Assembly (NCBI GenBank): GCA_016802295.1
Contig: JAESIW010000020.1
Location: forward strand, 4,750,821-4,814,820
Length of the DNA: 64,000 nt
Reading direction: 5' to 3'
Source: Brachionus rotundiformis
Taxonomy: Eukaryota > Rotifera > Eurotatoria > Ploima > Brachionidae
The notes below the pieces were generated by a model. The model worked only from the letters and a program-made list of their open reading frames with translations, was not told the DNA's origin and searched no databases. How positions within the stretch are numbered: the first letter of the stretch is position 1; each line of letters opens with the position of its first letter. Position numbers and translations under genes: made by a program. Below are positions 1 to 13,300 of the stretch, one piece after another.

Positions 1-771
1 TTTATTAAACTTAAAAGAATAAATTAAAATAATCTTCAATCAATCAATTTTATTAAAATATTTATTGAAAGTTGCTAGGTTAATAATCTTTTAAAACATT
101 AAGCAATCGAAGAAATATACTTTTTTAGGGCTTAATTAATCAGTTTTAATTTTTTATTGCACAAAAATTCATAGCATGAAAACTTGGAGTTTCTTCATAA
201 CCAATTTGGTCGCTGACAGGAATCGAACCGAGTCGAGTCGCGATTCTTATTTGAAATTTTTTTATTCTATTAAAAAAATTAATTTTCATTATCACAAAAC
301 AAATAAGCTTGCATGCTTATAAAATAAGAATTAAAATATCTCAGTAGCCTTTTATTAAATTTTACTCACACAAAAAACAAATTTACGCAGTACCTGCGTA
401 ATAGTCGAATATCTTTTAATCAAGTTATTAAACAATTATTTACTAGTAAAGTAATTAGAAATTTTATTTTTTGTTTCATAAGATAATTATCAAAAATTAA
501 CTCTCTATAGTTGTTTTGAATCACATTCGCTAAACACAAGTTTTCGTCATATCAATTATAAATAGAGAGTTTAATTAACTTTTTGAATTTTATTTTGTTT
601 CAGCAAGATCAATCAATCTTTTTATTTCACTAATACCTTGAGACACTTATTCATGAAGATTTCATTTTTATATTCCATTGAGTTTTAGAAAACTTTTATT
701 ATTCAATCACCTTAATTAAAATATATAAAAAATTTAACTTTATATCTTTATTTAGATCGCTTTTATCTAGA
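1..771. other. AT-rich upstream region of the HDC-like gene
   Basis: No coding region is visible here. It holds a perfect pol III B-box-like 11-mer on the minus strand (219-229), an inverted repeat of about 12 bp with its halves near 498 and 575, and a TATAAATA at 557-564. Acceptor-like pyrimidine tracts ending in AG at about 602 and 755 suggest that 5' UTR introns precede the start codon at 772. Confidence 0.5.
557..564 (+). promoter_or_regulatory. possible TATA box upstream of the HDC-like gene
   Basis: The sequence TATAAATA lies about 210 bp before the start codon and ahead of plausible 5' UTR splice acceptors. In DNA this AT-rich such matches are common, so it is only a candidate. Confidence 0.2.
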
Positions 772-2896
772 ATGAATTTAGAAGAGTACAGAATAAAAGG
801 TATTTAAACAATCATATCATAGTAAAAAAATAGAATTGTTTTTTTAGGTAAAGAAGCTGTTGATTACATAGCTGATTACCTAAAGGATATTCGGAAGAGA
901 AGGGTTTTTCCTGATGTCATTCCTGGATACATACGAGAACTTTTGCCTAATGAAGCTCCAGAAAAGGGAGAACAATGGGATGATATATTCAAAGATATAG
1001 AACGAGTCATAATGCCAGGAGTAAAATTAAAACTTTTTCTTTTCAATTTTTATCAAATAATTTGTTAAGATTACACACTGGCAAAGTCCACACATGCATG
1101 CTTATTTTCCGGCTCTTAACTCTTTTCCAAGTTTAATTGGTGACATGATCTCTGATGCCATCAATTGTTTGGGTTTCACTTGGGCTTCTAGTCCAGCAGC
1201 AACAGAACTAGAGTCATTAATGATGGACTGGTTGGTCAAATCTTTAGGTTTGCCAGAAAAGTTTATTATCTCTAATCAAGAACCGTATGGTGGAGGAGTT
1301 TTGCAAGTATTTTCTTTATTTTTTGCATCTTTTTCCAAAATTAAAAAAGACAAGTGTAAGTGAATCAACATATTTGGCTTTATTGGCGGCTAGGTCTAAG
1401 ACTTTTGACAAATATAATTGCAGTGATGGTGAAAAATATATGGAGAAGTCAGAAATAAATGGACGCCTGGTTGCCTATTGTTCTGATCAAGCCCATTCGT
1501 CAGTAGAAAAATCAGCATTAATAGCTATTACTAGAATTAGATTATTACCGACTGATGATAATCTTAGTCTTCGTGGCGACACTCTTAGAAAAGCCATAGA
1601 AAAAGACAAAAAAGATGGTTTGATTCCATTTTTTGTATGTGCTACTCTTGGAACTACAGGAGCCTGTGCTTTTGACAATCTTGAAGAAATAGGACCAATT
1701 TGCAAAGACGAAGATTTATGGCTACACATTGATGCTGCTTATGCAGGAAGTGCTTTTGTTTGTCCTGAGTACCGAATTTTTCTTAAAGGTATAGAAAATG
1801 CCACATCTTTTGTATTCAATCCTTCCAAATGGCTTATGGTTCACTTTGATTGCACTTGCCTTTGGGTTGAAAGTTCTATTTGGTTGCATCAAACATTCAC
1901 CGTAAATCCTCTATACCTAAAACACAAGTACTCTGGAGCAGCTATTGACTACATGCATTGGCAAGTTGGTTTAAGTCGGAGATTTAGAGCCCTAAAGCTT
2001 TGGTTTGTTATTCGATCTTTTGGAATAGAAGGCTTACAAAATCACATACGTAAAGGTGTTCAGTTAGCTGAGTTGTTTGAAAACTTGGTCGAATCTGACC
2101 ACCGTTTTGAAATATTGGCCAAAAGACACCTAGGCTTAGTGGTGTTCAGATTAAAGGTATTAAACATTTGACAAAATTGTTATTTTAAATTTCGCTAATT
2201 CTTAAGGGAGAAAATGAAATAACTGAGCAATTATTAAAGCAATTAAATAAAGATGGCCGGCTTCATGTTGTTCCTGCTCGGGTTAGAAATAAATATATAA
2301 TTCGTTTTACTGTAACATGTATTGACACAACAGATGAAGATATAAAGAGAGACTGGAAGATAATTCAAGACATTGCCTCCGGAATCTTGGATAAAATTCA
2401 ATTAGAAGCATTAAAACTTGAAGAAATAAAAAAATTTCAATCGAGTTTGATTTTGTCCAATGTACCACAAACACCAAAGTTGGTAAATGCAAGCTTTCTG
2501 GCATTCCTTCAAGAAATAGATATGACTTATGAAATTGTAAAAGAATTAACTAATAGAGACTATTCAAATTCTCATTTGCCACTAACTCCAAGGCGAAAAC
2601 CACGATTAAATAATAATCCTTATCAAAAAGGAGTTAGCTTTGATCAATTACCATTGACTAATTTTCAGTATAAAGATTGTAATGGAAGAGTATTTCTCGT
2701 TCCAAATATAAACATTAAAGAAGATGATCTGGCCGGATCAGAAGGAAAAACTAATTCTTCAAATGACAAGAAATTAAGTATCAAAGGACCTAGTAAACAA
2801 AGCAGTCTGGATTCAAAGATTGAGCATATTTTTGAAGAAGTAGAAGAAGCCGATTCCCAAGTCAATTATGACCAAAATAGTCTGAGCTTTAACTAA
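772..2896 (+). CDS. HDC: histidine decarboxylase-like PLP-dependent group II amino acid decarboxylase
   Basis: Five exons (772-799, 848-1020, 1070-1306, 1350-2156, 2207-2896) join in frame to 644 aa, close to human HDC (662 aa). The family removes the carboxyl group of aromatic amino acids or histidine in the cytosol using pyridoxal phosphate. The PLP lysine lies in NPSKW (about K306). The loop tyrosine required for decarboxylation, rather than aldehyde formation, is kept in NPLYLKH (about Y335). The active-site residue that is Gly in DOPA decarboxylase and Ser in HDC is Ser here (LSRRF, about S355). The stretches INCLGFTWASSPA, MVHFDCT and RHLGLVVFRLK are also HDC-like, and there is a roughly 150-residue disordered C-terminal extension, as in HDC. 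Insect tyrosine decarboxylases share the Ser and the first motif, so histamine synthesis is likely but not proven. The start codon opens with MNLEEYR, matching the family N-terminus. Confidence 0.85.
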
Positions 2897-3747
2897 TTTT
2901 TTTTTTAATTTTGACACGTATTGTTCGTAAAATAAATGTTTAGGTTTATTAATAGATTTTAAAAATTAAAATATTTGTCAATTTTCAAATCATATTAATT
3001 TTCATATATTTTTGAAAAAAGATCGAAGATTAATTAATGTTAAAACCAGCATTATTGTTTTTAAAAATAGATAAAAATTCAATTCATTTTCTAAAAATTA
3101 ACTTATATAATACTAAATTAAAAGTGATGAAATATTTATAGAATAAATTTTAAATAACTATAAATTCGATATCTAGGATTTATCCTTAAGTCCAATGTTG
3201 AATTAAAATCAATCTCAATATAAAGGAAAAATACTGAAATTCCAGGTATAGCTAAAGTTAAAGCAAAATTTTAAATTATACAATTGATTAACTCATTAAT
3301 GAATTTCGAAAAAAAATCATTGATAAATCACTTATCATGATTGTTTGATCTCTGTTTAACTTTTTGAATTAATAAATATTTCTAATAATATCTACTGAAT
3401 CTAGTTTTTTTTTATGTTTAATTAAAGTTTAAGTCTATAATAAAGAATTTTAAAATTAATATTTCTAAATTTTTAAATTTTATAATTTTTAATATTAAAT
3501 TGAGATTTAAAAAGATCTTGAATGAAATTTAAAAAATATAGCTGTCTTATTATGATGCGTTAGCTGTTTGTTAAATTTTATTATTATTTTTATACATGAT
3601 AATATATTAAGATATTTTTTAAATAATTAAAATTAAAATTATGAAAAAAAAAACAAAATAAAAAAGATTTAATTTGTCTGTGTCTATATTTTCGCTTCAA
3701 AACAATTTTTTGTTTTATTTAATAATGCTTCTTGACTTTATATTCCT
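2897..3747. other. intergenic, convergent 3' ends
   Basis: This is AT-rich spacer between the convergent HDC-like and LEDGF-like genes, with poly-A and poly-T runs. I see no exon-like reading frame. Confidence 0.6.
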
Positions 3748-5783
3748 TTATTTGTCATTTATTAGCTCATTATTTTTATTATCCAATATAGGTGATTCAT
3801 TTAAATTTTTAGCTTGTTTTGAAAACTGATCACTTTTGTCTCCCGAATTTCCAATGGATGACTTAATTTTAGCTGAGTCATTTCTAACAGAATTTTTTTG
3901 CATATCTGTTTTAATGGAAGTGCTTGGATTTGAAGATGTTTTAATTTTTGAACCATTAGTCATCAATTTTTGAGCAATTAATTTTTCCTTTTTAATCTCA
4001 TTTTCGTTTTCAGTCAAATATTTATTTTTTTCTTTCTCGAAAAATTCATGAAATGAAACTCCATGGCTCAATGAAAAAATGGAAATACATTTGGAATAAC
4101 AGTCTTGAGCCATTTGTTTAACTTTGTCCGATTTTTTAAAATTTTTATACTAAAAAAAAATTTGACTCATTTCAAATTTTGTATATAAACTTACATCACG
4201 CAAAGTTTCAACAATCTCAGATGCTTTTAATAAGTTTTCCTGACTAAATGGTAATTTCAAAAAGTCTTGCATCAAAAGGCAACATCGTTCTACTTCCTAG
4301 TGATAAATAGATCAATATTTTAATTTAAAAAAAACAAATTGGTGTACTAAATTGTCATCTTTGAAGCATTTCTTTATTTCCTTATTCATACGCTGCAAAG
4401 CTAGCTGAATTTTAATACCTTTAACATCAATTTAATTACAATTTAAAAATTTTAAGTTCTACTTTTGAATTTTGCCAATTTTTTCTGGTAGATTTTTTTC
4501 TCTTTTAGTTGTTGCTTTAGTGATTCTTTTTCTTCGTCTCTTTTTCTGATTTAAATTCTATAAATTTTTATTTTACTTAAAAAGATGGTTAAACTCCAAA
4601 ATTACTTGGATTTTTGCTCTAGTTCTACTTTTATCTCTTCTTTCGCAAAATCTTTTTCGTTATCTTTTAATTGTTCCAGAATTTTCTCTGATTTTTCCGA
4701 TTCTATTGATGGTTCATAATTTTTTAAATCCGTCTCCTCAGAAATTTGCTCATCTTCTTTTTTCAAAATTTTTTTTTCATCATTAGATTTGTTTTTTTCA
4801 TTATGGACTTCATTTGTTTTATCTGATTCGTTTTTACCATTGTCTATTTTTTCATTGGTATCATCATCTTCATCATCAGAGATAATTTTTCTTGTTTTAA
4901 TTGAAGTAAACTTTTCGTCAGAATCATCATCAAGAGAGCGCTTAGATGACTTTATACCTATACTTGATTGACTTTCGTTATCTGAGTTTGATTCAGCACT
5001 TTTGCTAGGCAATTCCACATCCATTTTTTCGTCCATATCCTTTTTTTCAGTTTTCCTCTCTTTGATTTGATTCTTTGGCTTTGTTTTACTTGAGCTTGTT
5101 TTTTTTGTATTTTTTAATTTCTTTTATAAGAATAAGTCTTAAAAAATAAACCAAATTATAAAGTTATTACTGAGTTCAGTTTTTTCTTCCCAATTTTTTG
5201 TTTAAAACTTTTTTCAGATTCGCTTTTGGACTCTTGATCACTTGTGGCTCTTTCAGTACTTTGCTTCTCAACATCAATTTTTTCGTCACATTCATTTGAT
5301 TCTGTTTTTTCTGAGTTTTTATCAGATAAATTAGAATTTTGATCATTACTACTAACAAGGTCAGAACTATTTTCAGATTCACTTGGGGATTTAAGATTCT
5401 TTAGATCAGGATCATTTCTTATTTCATCCATTGCCTCATTGAAATACTTATACTTTCTTGGCTCTCCATACTTTTCAATATTTTCTTTATTAAAAGGAAC
5501 CAAGCAGTCGGGTTTTATTAAATTTCTTTAAAATTTCCAATTTAAAAGTTGTTTTAACAATTAATGGATTACTTTTCGTAAGTAGCGTAAAACAAGATTT
5601 TATATTTTACTGGTTTCGACTGATTTTCCACTGTTTCAATCTAAATTTAAATGATGTAAAGTATGAAAACAAATTAACAGGAAATACTCTAGCAGGCCAC
5701 CATGGATATCCCTTGAGTTTTGCAAAGACTCGATCTCCAATTTCGTATGAGTTGTTTGCTTTTGAGGTCTTAGATTTTGTCAT
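3748..5783 (-). CDS. PSIP1: LEDGF/HDGF-family chromatin adaptor with PWWP and integrase-binding-type (IBD) domains
   Basis: Eight exons on the minus strand (5783-5679, 5640-5573, 5525-5171, 5120-4606, 4545-4463, 4418-4348, 4296-4195, 4149-3748) join in frame to 566 aa (human LEDGF/p75 is 530). Residues 1-90 form a PWWP domain, with KLKGYPWWPARV as the aromatic core and an ending like NKENIEKYGEPRKYKYFNEA. In this family the domain binds H3K36-methylated nucleosomes. A long Lys/Glu/Ser-rich disordered middle with basic clusters follows. After about residue 380 comes a helical domain containing QLALQRMNKEIKKCF, the DDNL stretch, and YKNFKKSDKVKQMA before the final tail; this aligns with the LEDGF IBD, which docks MLL/menin, JPO2, IWS1 and similar partners. 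The PWWP+IBD combination separates LEDGF and HDGFL2 from other HDGF proteins; which of the two it represents cannot be decided. The protein is nuclear by family. Confidence 0.85.
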
Positions 5784-7338
5784 TTTTAAAAGTAAAAATA
5801 GTAAAATGAATTTTAAATCTGTTTCAAATTTTCTAGGAGAATCTTATAATAATTTATAATTGGGGAAAGGTTTCATGAGAAAATTTTGTTTTCAAAGTTT
5901 TGCACATAGAAAAAAATGAAATTTTTTATAAATTCATGTTAAAATTTAAATAAAATTTGACTTAAATTTTTAATATTTTTCGAATAAGATTTTCTGATTA
6001 TTGAAAAAAATACAAGCTTTAAATTTTCAAATTAAGAATAATTTAAATTTGAGGCTTTTTTAAAAGTTTTTAGATTTAGATTTAGATTTAGATATTGAAT
6101 AGATAAAAATTTTTGGACAAATTACTTGAATAATAAGATTACCAATTGTTTTTATTACGACAGTAAATTTAAATATATCTGATCAGAATTAATTAATTTT
6201 ATTATTTTTTTTATATCCATTAGAAAAAAAAATTTTGAAATTTTATTTGTTTCGAACCTAACTTTTAGCATAATTTAATTAATTTTCAGTAACTTTTAAA
6301 GTTTTATAAATTTTAAAATACTTTTAGATAAGAAGAAGATAGCAAAAACCTTTATTATGGTCGATTCTTTTAATAAATTCTTTTTTTGTAATTTTATGAT
6401 TTAATCGCTTGATCAAATTTTTATTTTACCATTTGAGAAATTGTTTGACATTCTCAATTTGGCAACATTAAATTTTTAATAATTTTAATTTTTGGAATAA
6501 ATTCGCTTCAAGCTTCTTCCTGTTAATTATAAATTTACATTTAATTTAACATTATATTCAATAGAAAAATTTTACATATTTTAAATTTCATAATTAAAAA
6601 TTTTAAGTAATAAATTTGAAATTTTTGAGTCGTTTGGTATAATTAATAATTAAATTTTTTTTAATCTCAATTTTAATGTTTTCCTTCTCCTTTCTACAAC
6701 AGACTCCTTAATTTACATTATTAATTTTAATTTTCAATAGAATAAGGTATATTAATTTTCTTATTCTAATTAAAAAATTCAATAAATAATTATCGATTAA
6801 TTATCTCTATTTTAAATATAAATCAAAAAACAGTAATTTAAAAAATTTTTCCTAATTTTTACAATTTAATGAAAAAAAACGACGTTTTTTAATCCTAATT
6901 TGATTCTCTTAATTTTTTCTTGGATTGAAATCGGGAATCGTATAAAATTAATTTTCCTTTTTTTCTCAATAATTAAGCCATATATCTAATTTAATCTTTT
7001 CTAGGTCTTTTAGTTTTCTTATTCATTCACCAAGACTTAACAATAACCTTAAATTCAATTATAATTGAAAATCTAAATTTAGCCATTTAAAACTAATTAA
7101 AATTTCGTATATTTTTTAAAAGAATTTCAAAAAATCAATAATTTTCTTAATAATTTTGATTATATTTCAATAAATTTATTTGTTTTTAAAAGCTGTATTT
7201 GTTAATGTCAAACGTCCTTCATTTGTTTCTATAATAAACATTTTAGGAAGCACATTTTTTAAACAAACTTTTTACATAATCATTCTACTTCACCTATTTA
7301 AAAAATCAGCTTTGTTACTTTTATTAATTATAGAAATA
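5784..7338. other. intergenic, divergent LEDGF/ABCA spacer
   Basis: About 1.5 kb of AT-rich sequence lies between two divergent genes. It contains four tandem TTTAGA hexamers near 6069-6092. An open stretch at 7180-7338 runs in frame into the ABCA start but reads like hydrophobic low-complexity sequence, so I did not include it in the gene. Confidence 0.5.
6069..6092. repeat. (TTTAGA)4 microsatellite
   Basis: Four tandem copies of the hexamer TTTAGA are visible. It differs from canonical animal telomeric TTAGGG and is most simply a short microsatellite. Confidence 0.8.
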
Positions 7339-10300
7339 ATGAAAGAGAGAAAAGTAGTTGGATTTTTTCGTCAATTTTTGATATTATTTTGGAAGAATTG
7401 GATTCTGTTTAGGCGAAACATTATTGGAACCTTGACAGAAATATTTGTGTCTCTAATTTTTGTGATTATTTTGGTAATACTGAGGTTTTTTGTCGATTCA
7501 ACCAGAATAGAAGAGCAAAATGTCAACAACAACCCAATTTTTAATGTTCTCAGCCTAATAAACGCGACCACCAACCGCACCTACTTGATGTATTACCCAA
7601 ATAATCCATTTATAGAAGGAATAGTCACAAATGCTTACAATTTGATCAGGTCACAAAAGCCCATTTTTAATGCCACAGGTATTTTAGCATCCAGCTTTTA
7701 TTTTTATTCTTTTATAACTCTTGTTCAATTTTAATTAATTAAGTTGTTGGCTCTGCAACAAGTGAAGCTTCAAACTTGGGATCGGAAACGATATCAAAGC
7801 TTTTTGCAATGATAAGCTTTCCAGAAAATTATAATAATGGAACTTTACCAGACAATATTCGTTATAAAATTTTTACTCAAGAGTATGCAATAGCTATAAA
7901 CTTTTTGTTTTATTAAAAAATACTCTTAAAATTCCTTTTTAAGAGAAACAACTTTTCAATACAACATTGCAGAGAATTTTTACTCAAAGATCAAGTACAT
8001 GTTCGAAAATTCACCTGAATCATACTGTTTCAGTAAGAATTTTTTTTTCATACACTGTTTGATTTTTTTAAATAAAGAAACAAATTTTATAATTAAAGCT
8101 CTGAGTTAATGTCTCTCTTTTTCAAATAAATTCAAAATTAAAATCCAGATTAAATAAACAATTAACCTTAACATCAAATCAAATTAGTTATTTCAATTAT
8201 TTTTCAGTTTTTTTGAGTTCTTCAAAAAATATGGAATAATTATCTTTTTTTGATTTAGAAATTATTTTTTTTTAATTTTTCCGAGGCATTTTTGAAGAAT
8301 AATCAAATATAAATTTGATATTAAATAGTTATTATAAATAAATTAATTAATCATCTGTCTTTATCTCCCAAAGAATAATTAATAATGCTTTTATAATTTA
8401 CTTTTTCTTTATTAAACTTTAAAATCTTAAAAAAAGGTAAAAAAGTATTAATGAAACAAAAATCTTGCCATTTTCAATTATATTTAAAATTTAATAAATT
8501 ATTTTTAACAAAAATAACTAAATTCCAAAAATAACAAAATATAAAATGTATATTTTATCACAGAACTTATCAACTATTTAAATGTTCAAGACAAGTCAAT
8601 ATCGTAAATATCTCGAAGTTTAGTTTTAAATATAAATATAAGATAAGTTATTTACTGTAATTACTGTAATAGAAGTCTTCAAGGTAAGAGGTGATATGTG
8701 ATACTTATCACTCGCTAGCGACATTTAAAATTAAAAATGTATCAAAATTATTCAAGCAAGTTTTTATATCATGAAAAATTATATTCAAAAATAACAATAT
8801 TTTTCTCAGCAAAAGTAAAAATTTATGATAGTTAGTGGAAAATTTTATTTTTAAAAAATTTTTTGTCACCAAAAGATTTGATTATCGATAAAAATTTTTA
8901 TTGAATTTAAATTAAATGTTTAATTTAAAAAATCAAGAGAATTAATACAAAAATTAAATCTTATTAAATTTAGGCCGAAAGTATACAAAGTTGTATAATA
9001 CAATATTCAATCCGATAAAAAATGCCATCGATTTATCTTTAATATCTGAAATGACTCAGCTAGGTTTTGACGATATTGAGCCAGTAATTATACTTTTAAA
9101 TACAATTTAAAGCCTTTAAATTTTATTCCAAAGATAAAAATTGCTCAATACAACTGTCCAGGTTATGACAATGATATATTCAAGTCTAGATTCAGCTTTT
9201 TTCCACTAGTAATAATTCAAATTGCTTTTTTATTCACTTCCATTGTCACTCTTGGAAACATTATCAATGAAAAACAGACAAAGATGAAAGTAATGAGAAT
9301 ACTCAATAAGATAAACCATAAAATGAATTTTTTTAAGGAGTATTTAAAGCTTGTTGGAATTCGAAATGTTGCCATGTGGCTTACATGGATAGTTCGATTG
9401 ATAATACCATTTATGATTCTTTCCGCTCTATTTACCCTTGTGAGTTCAGTAAGATTTAATCCACGTGAAAAAGACAATGATGCTTTGGCACAAAAAGCGG
9501 TTTTTTTCCACACGAATCCATTCGTCGGATTCTCTGTATTCTTTGTCTATTCATTCCAAGTAACAATGCTGGTTTTGTTGCTGGGACAAATTTTCAGCAA
9601 AAGTAAACAGCAAAATTAAATATTTTAATTTCTAATCTTTTTATAAAAGCCTTTGTTGCCAAAACATTCATAATTCTTTTCTGGCTTATAACATTAATCA
9701 ATTTTTATGATAACCTGCCATCGTCTTCAATAAAATACTTATTTTGTATATTCCCAAATACCGGTTTAGTTTTTGCATTTCAAGTGATTTTTCAGTATGA
9801 GAGAAGTAGCAAAGAATTTAACTATCAGAACTTATATGAAAATCTATTTGATGATACATTAAATCTGGGTGCTGTCCTTGCATCAATGATTGGTTGGACT
9901 TTACTTTACATTCCGATTACCTGGTACATTGAAAGAATTCTACCAGGAGAATATGGAGCTCCTCTTCCTTTTTATTTTCCCTTTATGGTAAAATTAATTC
10001 AGTGGTTATTTTTTATTTGTTTATTTTATTCTCAAAAGCCTTCTTACTGGAGAAGTCCTAAAAAATTAAAAATTGATGATTTTGACTTTGATTCCATCAA
10101 ACAAGACACATACGGATTTGAAAAAGATCCAATTGGTTTGAATCAATTTATATCAATTCAAAATGTCACCAAAGTATTTAAATTTACATTATTTTTATAT
10201 ATTAAAAAAAAAGAAATTTTCAGAAATTTAGATCTGGATTTTCAAAAAATAAAACAGTTGTTGACAGCATTTCACTTAATATGTACGAAAATCAAATTAC

Positions 10301-13300
10301 AGGCTTACTTGGTAAAATTTATAAAAAATTGGGTTGCTAAATTATTAAAATTAAAATTAATTTTTTAGGCCATAATGGCGCAGGTAAAACGACAACAACA
10401 TTTATGCTCTGTGGTAAATTTTTTTTTTACGCCAGAATAAAGATAATTAAACATTTTTCTAAAGGAATTTATGCTCCTACTTCTGGTGATGCTAAAGTAC
10501 TTGGCAAAAGTATTAGGACAAACATGAACGAAATTCGTTCTTCACTAGGCTTCTGTCCACAATATGTATTATTTAAAAAATTATTATTAAAGGTTGCAAA
10601 TTAGGTCATTTTTAATAGGTTTAATATATTGTAGATTGTATAGAATTTAATTAATTAATTAATTAAGAATTTAATTAAGAATTGAAGTAATTTAAAAAGA
10701 AAAAAATGAAGGAATATTTAGATTTTAATACTTTTTCCTTGTTGTATCATAAAATTAAAAAAAATTTTCAGTGATTTTAAATATTTGCAACTCATAATTA
10801 ATATTTGAAAAACGAAAGATTTAATTTTTAAAATTAAGGACATTTTGTATGAAGAGCTCACAGTTGCTGAGCACATTGATTTAATTGCTTCGGTATGTTT
10901 TGTTAGAAAATAAATTTTGGAATTTTTTAATAAAAAATTTAATTATTAATATAGATAAAAGGATATTCAAAAAAAGAGATTAAAGAAGAGATAATAAAAA
11001 TTAGCTCCTTAGTTGGACTCGAAAATGATCTTGAAAAAAAATCTAAACAATTATCTGGAGGAATGAAAAGAAGACTGTCAGTGGCAATGGCTTTAACTGG
11101 AGGTTCAAAAGTTATAATTTTAGATGAGCCAACTTCTGGATTAGGTTTATTTTTAATCTGATTTTACAATAATTTTACAATAATTTGAATTTTTTAATTA
11201 AAGACCCTTATAATAGAAGAGCACTTTGGGAACTAATTGAAAGATTCAAAGATGGAAGATGTATTCTGCTAACAACCCATTTTATGGGTATATCTCTTAA
11301 GTACAAACTTTGGTTGTCTATATCTTATTTTTTTATTTAAGAGGAGGCTGATGTTTTGTCTGATAGAATTGCCATCATGAATCATGGTCAAATTAAGTGT
11401 TGTGGATCCCCGTTATTTTTAAAAAATACATTTGGTTCTGGATACAGAGTTTCGATAGCCAAGAATAATGATTTCATAGAAACTCGATTTGTCAAATTTT
11501 TGAAAAAACACGTGGAAAAATATTTGGTCGAAACCAACATTGCTGCCGAAATGTCAATTTCAGTGCCTTATGATTTAAGTGCGAAGCTTCCTTTGATGCT
11601 TAAGGAAATGGAAGAGAATAAAGCTCACTACGGAATAGATGGTTACGGTGTGAGCTCACCAACTATTGAGGAAATTTTCATAAAGTATACTTCTATTTTT
11701 AAATCAAAAACTTAGCCTTTATTTTTTTATTTCTCAGGATTGGAAGTATTGATAAAAAAGATGTCGATAAAAAAGATAAAGAAGATTTGAACGAGACACA
11801 TTTAATCGCTAATAAAGACGATCTTTCAAATGGTAATTTAGATTTTAATTATGTCCTTAAGTTATTAAGTCATAGCTTTGGGTAAAATTTAGGATTTATT
11901 GAACAAATAACTTAATTAGGAGACGGCAATGTCTCCTTTCAGCAGTCAATTCAAAAAAATTGTGTATATTAAATTAATTAAAATAAAAAAACAAAAAGTA
12001 AAAAATTAGAATTATTCAAAGAAAAAATAAAATAAAGATATTTTAGTGTTAATGATTGTAAAATATGTTCGTGATGATTTGGAGTTTAAATTTTGAAAAT
12101 TTAATAAGATAAAGCTTATATTAATTAATTAATATGTTTAAGATATTTTTAAAATCAAATAGGAAATCAAAAATATTCGCATTTACAAATTAAATTGAAT
12201 AATAAAGAAAATTCCTAATTTAATATTTTTAAATTATTAAAATGAAGCTAAATAACATGTTTTAAAATTTAGTTAGCTAATTAGAAAATTAAAATTTCAA
12301 AAACTTAATATTTTTTTATATAAAGCATTTTCATCCGATTTCCACAAGAACAATGGCTTCATTTTATGGATACAACAATTGTTTGCCTTATGGATTAAAC
12401 GATTTAGAATATTTTATAGACGATTCATTTTGGCAATCATTATCCTAGTTTTTCCATTTATTATTGAAGTTATAGTAGCTGCAGTTATTCCATCAGAATC
12501 CAATCTAATAAACTCAATTAGAGGTGTTGTGTCTAATTATGGCTCGTATGATCTCACATTAAACAATTATACAAAAAATACTGTACCCTTATTTGTAAAA
12601 GGGGCTGTTAATACAGATTCTTTAAACAGTCATATAAATGACTATTTTACAGCATCAAGATTTCCAAATATTACCATTCACCGGATGAACGAAGACAGGG
12701 TTAATGAACATGTTTTATCATTGCGCAAGAATGATTTGAAAAACATGCTAAATAATTATTTTATCGGAATGAGTATGAATTTGACAAATGATACAAGACT
12801 TTCTGTCACAGGCTTTTTTAGCTCTTTGGTATTTCATTCAAGTGCCAATTTGTTGAATGAAATCGACAATTTTTTACTTAGCTTTCTGACCAATGGTTCA
12901 CCAAAAAACATAAAAACAGAAAACGTTCCGCTACAATCAAACAGCACTTTATCGGGGACCAGTAATTTCTTAGAAGTTTTAGCTTGTTTGGACTCATTAC
13001 CAGTTTCATTACTCAATTTTTTTAACAGCGTAATTGTTGCATTTATGATTGGCATTATGGTAATTCATGTTGGCCGCGAAAGAATTAATGGTTCAAAGCA
13101 ATTACAAATGCTTTCTGGCTTGGGTTGGTTTAATTATTGGCTTTCAAATTTTTTATTTGATATTTTAATACATTTAATAAACATATCATTGATCGTAATT
13201 GCACTTAAAATAGTAGATGCAATCAAAAATGATGAAACTAGTGAAATAAAGGCCATTGCTGGTGACGAAACCCTGGGCTATTTCTATTTTTTCCTTCTTA

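Noticed and set aside
195..260. tRNA gene on the minus strand
   Set aside because: Only the T-arm-like B-box is present. No D-arm, anticodon arm or pairing acceptor stem can be drawn.
6069..6092. Interstitial telomeric repeat
   Set aside because: TTTAGA is not TTAGGG and there are only four copies; a microsatellite is the simpler explanation.
7180..7338. In-frame N-terminal extension of ABCA
   Set aside because: No ATG at its start and a low-complexity hydrophobic composition. The ATG at 7339 matches the family N-terminus, and an acceptor-like site lies just before it.
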